Shown here piece by piece: positions 59,821 through 64,000 of a DNA stretch of 64,000 nucleotides. The translations under genes were made by a program, and so were the position numbers. Where the stretch lies: NCBI RefSeq assembly GCF_004379255.2, contig NC_056041.1, positions 14,539,559 through 14,603,558 of the forward strand, given 5' to 3'. How positions within the stretch are numbered: the first letter of the stretch is position 1; each line of letters starts with the position of its first letter. This DNA comes from Salvia splendens. Its lineage: Eukaryota; Streptophyta; Magnoliopsida; Lamiales; Lamiaceae. The notes under the pieces are model-generated. The model saw nothing but the letters and a program-made list of their open reading frames with translations, had not been told where the DNA came from and made no database searches.

Positions 59821-59920
59821 GCTGTATGGTTATAATTGGATTTGGGCCCATTTGTAATTTGAGTTTTATAGCTGTGTGGTTATAATTGGATTTGGGCCCA
59901 TTTGTGATTTGAGTTTTATA
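59821..59920. repeat. 50-bp tandem duplication 3' of DIR7
   Basis: GCTGTATGGTTATAATTGGA starts at 59821 and its near-identical copy at 59871. Confidence 0.9.
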
Positions 59921-60064
59921 TCTTGTTTTACAATAACGACAATAGTCAAACATTCATGATTTTTAAAGTGTAATGGCTAAAATAATGGAGAAATGAGTAA
60001 GTGTAAGAAAAAGGGGGAAAAAATCGCGAAAGTAGTATTTGTGGACCGTGAGTCTACGTAAATA

Positions 60065-60272
60065 CTTCTTTCGTCCGTAAATAGGAGTTTCGGTTCATAA
60101 TTATCATAAATGGTAAAAAAAAAGTCTACATCCATCAACTCATTTCACCCACATATCATTTAAAACTAATACTCCCTATACAAGTGAGACTAATATTCCA
60201 CTCACTTTTTTTTAACATTTATTAAAATTCGTATTGAAAATAAATGAGACTCGTATTCGCCGACGGAGAGAC
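60065..60272. mobile_element. Stowaway-like MITE
   Basis: CTTCTTTCGTCCGTAAATAG at the left and CGCCGACGGAGAGAC at the right with TA borders. Confidence 0.7.
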
Positions 60273-60478
60273 TATATTACTAAAATTTTCTGTATTTAGA
60301 TTAAATTTTATTTTGGATGACGGTCAAAAGGATATAACTAGTCTAATTTTTAGAACTAGTCCTTATATCACTAATTAATTTTAAAATGAAACCTTATAGA
60401 TTTCTATCAATTGATAGTTATGATTAAGCGAGTTTCTTAAAAAAATGTCAATTTAGTTGATTAACAATTTTTATAATA

Positions 60479-60730
60479 CTCCCTCCGTCCCCGATTAATT
60501 GTCATTCTTTGATCGGGCACCGGTTTTAAGAAATGTAAAGAAAAGTTGGATGAAAAAATTAGTGGAATGTGGGATCCACTTTTTTATATTGATTTTATAA
60601 TAAAATGTGAGTGAAGTGAGTTAATGGAATGTGAGACCTACTTATCATTTATGATAAAAATGAAGTGTGACAATTATTAAGGGACGGATCGAAATAAAAA
60701 AGAGTGACAATTAATCGAGGACCGAGGGAA
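60479..60730. mobile_element. Stowaway MITE
   Basis: CTCCCTCCGTCCCCGATTAA at the left and TAATCGAGGACCGAGGGAA at the right with TA borders. Confidence 0.85.
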
Positions 60731-61216
60731 TACTACTGCTTGTTTCTTTATGGGATGAGGTCAACGTCGTTGCACATGGACCAAAAGGCGGTTCAATATG
60801 TAAAATTTAATCAACGTCCCATTTAAAATGTTTATTTTTCAAAATGTACTCTATCTTTCTATCTTCTTAATAAAATGCCATGCTGTCTTTTCTCTCCCTA
60901 CTTCAATCAATATAATAATTCAACGTAAAATCTAGTTCACAAAAATGTTTATATTAAATGGATAAATCTTATGGATTTATTAATTGTGTTAATATTGTCA
61001 AAGTAGATAATTAAACTAATAGTTGACCACAAACTTTAAAAAATTAGGGAAATTAGTAAATAATAATGAATTTTCATAAAAATCTGATATTTTTCACCAT
61101 CTTTAAAAATAGTCTTAAAAATCATTAATATTTTGAATTGTGTGGATTTCTCACGCTAAATTTTTTGGCATAAATTTTACCCACAATGTCGACTAAATTT
61201 CTTTTAACTATATTTT

Positions 61217-61345
61217 CCTTCTCATTCTCTCAATTTATTTCATTCCTCGTTTTGAAATAAAAATTTAATTTTGGTCCCCCTTCTCATCCTCTCAATTTAT
61301 TTCATTCCTCGTTTTGAAATAAAAATTTAATTTTGGTCCCCCTTC
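61217..61345. repeat. About 61-bp tandem duplication
   Basis: CCTTCTCATTCTCTCAATTT at 61217 recurs at about 61,279 with one change, and a third partial unit starts near 61,340. Confidence 0.85.
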
Positions 61346-61763
61346 TCATTCTCTCGCATCATTTCTTCCACCACATATGTGATGTCGCAGCAGTCACTGT
61401 CGCCAGCCTTCCATGTCAACGACTAATAATACGCTAAGAGCATCTCCAATAACCGGCGTCACCACCGCGACGCCGATTTTTCGCCCACGCCGGTTTGACG
61501 CCGAACCATTGGAACCGGCGTGGGTGAAATCGGCGTCAAAATCGGCGTCGCCATGCCGATTCCCGCGCTGACGCCGGTTCCCGGATCGGCGCCAAACCGG
61601 CGTCAAATTTTTAATTTTTTTTTAATTCGAATTTAAAAAAAATTTAAAAATACTATTTATTTATGAAAATTGTTTTTAATATTTAAAAACAATTTTTACA
61701 AATAAATTTATACAAGAAATTCGTAATAGCCCATATATATTTAATGGGCTTGCGAATTATGAA

Positions 61764-62042
61764 ACCATTCTAGGTTGTCTCTCTTTTATAGAGACATCCT
61801 TGAATGTTTTATGTTCCACATTCGATGTGGGACAAAAACCACTCTAGGTAGTCTCTCTTTTATAGAGACATCCTTGAATGTTTTATGTTTCACATTCGAT
61901 GTGGGACAAAAATCATTCTAGGTTGTCTCTCTTTTATAGAGACATCCTTGAATGTTTTATGTTTCACATTCGATGTGGGACAAAAATCATTCTAGGTTGT
62001 CTCTCTTTTATAGAGACATCCTTGAATGTTTTATGTTTCCAT
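61764..62042 (-). repeat. 74-bp tandem repeat, four units
   Basis: TAGGTTGTCTCTCTTTTATA-type units begin at 61771, 61845, 61919 and 61993, an exact 74-bp period. The last unit is truncated. Each complete unit carries a snRNA-type promoter arrangement on the minus strand. Confidence 0.95.
61784..61981 (-). promoter_or_regulatory. Three USE + TATA modules like plant snRNA promoters
   Basis: On the minus strand GTCCCACATCG, an exact match to the plant snRNA upstream sequence element RTCCCACATCG, occurs at 61833-61823, 61907-61897 and 61981-61971. Each is followed 32 nt later by TATAAAAG (near 61790, 61864 and 61938). The fourth unit keeps the TATA but has lost the USE. The spacing is close to that of RNA polymerase II-type snRNA genes. 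No snRNA sequence follows. Confidence 0.6.
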
Positions 62043-62399
62043 ATAGAAATATTGTACTTTTTTTAATTGTACTTTTTTTAAATTATTGTTCTTTTTTTAA
62101 AAATTAATGTACTTTCTAAAGTTTAATAGTATTATTCGAATTTCCCTTATTTATCTCGTAAATTAAATTCCGTATGTTGATACAAGTGTAAATTAAATTA
62201 TATAATTGTTATTAGTGATGTGGATAGGTAGTGTGAAGGCTATGTGAGGGCTATTTGATGTCCAGTTGATGTGGCAAGCTGATGTGGCAGGAGAATTGTA
62301 GTGCTGATGATGTGGCAGTGTGAAGGCTATTTGATGGCTATTTGACGTCCGTGCTTATTGGAGATGCTCTAACATGAATAGTGACCTTTGAGTATACTA

Positions 62400-62649
62400 C
62401 TCCCTCTGTTACATAGTAAAGAAGACATTTATTTCCAGCATGGTAATTAAGAAAAAAATATATAATGTATTAAATAAAATGGTAATAAAGTATGGAGGAA
62501 GGAAAAGTAGAGAGAAGAAAGTAAGAGAGAAAAAAAAAGTGAGAAGAAATGTGTTGACTTTTAATAAATAAATAAAAAAAGAAATGACTCTACTACCATG
62601 CAACGTACCAAAATGATAAAATGACTCTACTACTATGGAACGGAGAGAG
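62400..62649. mobile_element. Stowaway-like MITE
   Basis: CTCCCTCTGTTACATAGTAA at the left and CTATGGAACGGAGAGAG at the right with TA borders. Confidence 0.8.
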
Positions 62650-62762
62650 TACTATATGTTGTGCACTAAATTAGTAAATGTGTGTGTGGGTAATAATATT
62701 TCAATTTAGAGTATTCCTTTCGTGCACCAAAAATAATTACATTAAGTTCGACACAAAAATTA

Positions 62763-63406
62763 GAGTGTCCACTATGGGCTGGACGCGGCGATAGCCGCGT
62801 GTGGGGGCGGTGGGCGGGCGGGTTATAGTGGGAAAGTTGTCCGCCCTCGGGGTGGACGCGGATTGGGGGGCGAGGGACGACGGATAGGCGGGCTTGGGGC
62901 GAGGACGCGGCGGGGAGGAATTAGCCGCACCTATAGGCGCGGCGAGCATAGTGGCGGACATCCGCCGCGGCACTGCTGATTTTTGAATTTTTTTTTTCCT
63001 CTATAAATACAACTCCCCACCACCTATTTTTCACCATTTTCACAAAATCCATCCACTCACTATCTACACAACCACTTTGTAAAAATGCACCGAGTAGACG
63101 GTGGCGGAGTTTTTAGTTGTATTTTATTTTAGTTATTCGTTATATAATTTTACTCGTTTGCAATACAACGAATATTCGGCCCTAATTACCTCGTTTTATA
63201 TTTATTTATACTGCGATTATTTTAATTATACCTGATTGAAACTAAAAATATTTTAAAATGAAAATTAATTATAAAATTTGGGGGCTATTGCAAGTGTCCA
63301 CCATAGTGACGGACATAGAATTTTAAGGCTGTGGACAATAAAACTGGGGCTATGGACAAAAACTGGGGCGGGGCTATTGAGGGTGTCCGCCTTATCGTGG
63401 ACACCC
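62763..63406. mobile_element. Tourist/Harbinger MITE, TSD TTA
   Basis: GAGTGTCCACTATGGGC at the left and, reverse-complemented, GGGTGTCCACGATAAGGCGG at the right, flanked by TTA (62760-62762, 63407-63409). The GC-rich left arm gives way to an AT-rich centre with a short TATA-like CTATAAATACAAC at 63,000. No transposase. Confidence 0.82.
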
Positions 63407-63706
63407 TTATGATACACTTCTTGGAGAAAATAATTTCATCGAATATCACCAACTTTCAATTTAGCTTCCTTATATTTCATTAATTTTCTCTTTTGTGAGA
63501 TCAGAATCCACATTCTAGCAAAGACCATTTACGATTTTAAAAAGCCCACAATGAATTAGAAAAAATATTATACCAATGACTTGAGCCCATTTACGGAATC
63601 AAAAGCCCATATTGAAACAAATTTCGTAGGCCAGATTCAGAAAAGATTACATTTTAACCTCCGGTAAACCGGAGATCCCGGCGCCACCTCTGATCTCACG
63701 GCGGCG

Positions 63707-64000
63707 ATGATCGACGGAGCTCACATGTTGACGCCATTGCTATGTCCCCCAATAAATTGCGAAACTATCCCTGCGTTGTACAGAATTTACTCAATCTCGC
63801 ATCGCGCGGCTAGCTCTGTTAAGCAGTTGACGCCTTGCCCTATTTATCTAAAGGAGGCGTTTTGCTCAACTACAAAACCATCGCCTCTCTCCTCCGCCGA
63901 ATCGCCGATGAGAAGTCGCTCAAGGCGGGGAAATTGGTGCACCTCCATTTGAAGCTGACAAGATCGAAGCATCCCGACACTTTCCTCGCCAATCATTTGA
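63707..64000 (+). CDS. Start of a probable PPR gene, frame interrupted, cut by window edge
   Basis: The 3' end of the window encodes, in one frame from about 63,857, YKTIASLLRRIADEKSLK, AGKLVHLHLKLT and HPDTFLANHL, typical of the first repeats of plant organellar pentatricopeptide repeat proteins (RNA-editing or processing factors). That frame has no ATG after its upstream stop near 63,815. ATG 63707 opens a different frame (MIDGAHMLTPLL ...) that would run into a stop at 63,950. One base gained or lost near 63,840-63,860 would join them. It could be a mutated gene, a sequence error or an unusual start. Confidence 0.5.

Larger units (their letters stand above)
61438..62369. mobile_element. 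Tourist/Harbinger MITE, TSD TAA
   Basis: GAGCATCTCCAATAACCGG at the left and, reverse-complemented, GAGCATCTCCAATAAGCACGG at the right, flanked by TAA (61435-61437, 62370-62372). The 932-bp interior contains a 74-bp tandem repeat array and GC-rich CGGCGTC palindromes near the left end. Confidence 0.88.

Noticed and set aside
61764..62042. 74-bp direct repeats considered as a CRISPR-like array
   Set aside because: Units are contiguous without unique spacers, and this is a plant nuclear MITE.

Overview
This is nuclear DNA from a flowering plant, most likely an asterid such as a Lamiales member; I infer the order only from the look of the dirigent proteins and repeats. Genes have GT-AG introns, spacers are AT-rich, and Stowaway, Tourist/Harbinger, hAT, MULE, Copia and Ty3-like elements are dense. 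The host genes visible are a same-strand array of dirigent (DIR) genes and the start of a probable PPR gene at the right edge. DIR proteins are small secreted beta-barrel proteins that steer stereoselective phenoxy-radical coupling (lignans, related phenolics).

Layout. 1-5,900: repeat-rich spacer with a solo LTR (421-1815, TSD GTATA) carrying an array of UUCG-loop hairpins, a hAT MITE (1978-2728, 8-bp TSD) and Stowaway MITEs. 5,945-24,972: one large nest. A Stowaway MITE is split by a hAT element (6022-24789, 8-bp TSD CTTTTACC, decayed transposase at 21,507-23,965). Its (TA)n tract holds two MULE-type elements side by side: a 14.5-kb one (6101-20578) and a 0.77-kb relative (20596-21364). The large MULE carries a broken FAR1/MuDR-type transposase on the minus strand and two ULP1-type (C48) protease gene copies on the plus strand. 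Copy 1 is dead. Copy 2 reads open through 11 inferred exons and begins with a captured first exon of a SCAMP gene, giving a predicted 938-residue SCAMP-ULP chimera.

25,000-59,700: the dirigent array, all plus strand: DIR1 25263, DIR2 (pseudogene) ~29200, DIR3 31751, DIR4 37294, DIR5 (frameshifted) ~43950, DIR6 47079, DIR7 (split by a Copia 3' fragment) 58340. DIR3/DIR4 and DIR6/DIR7 are the two closest pairs and share promoter features. Transposons have altered the array: a 315-bp solo LTR supplies the stop codon of DIR1, and a Copia fragment interrupts DIR7. Harbinger elements at 26.7, 39.1, 48 and 56.2 kb carry only ORF1 or transposase ends.

59,700-64,000: MITEs, including a Tourist-like element with a 74-bp tandem repeat that contains snRNA-type promoter elements (USE plus TATA), then a probable PPR gene start whose frame is interrupted.

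Exon structures, families and element limits were read by eye; no database search was run.
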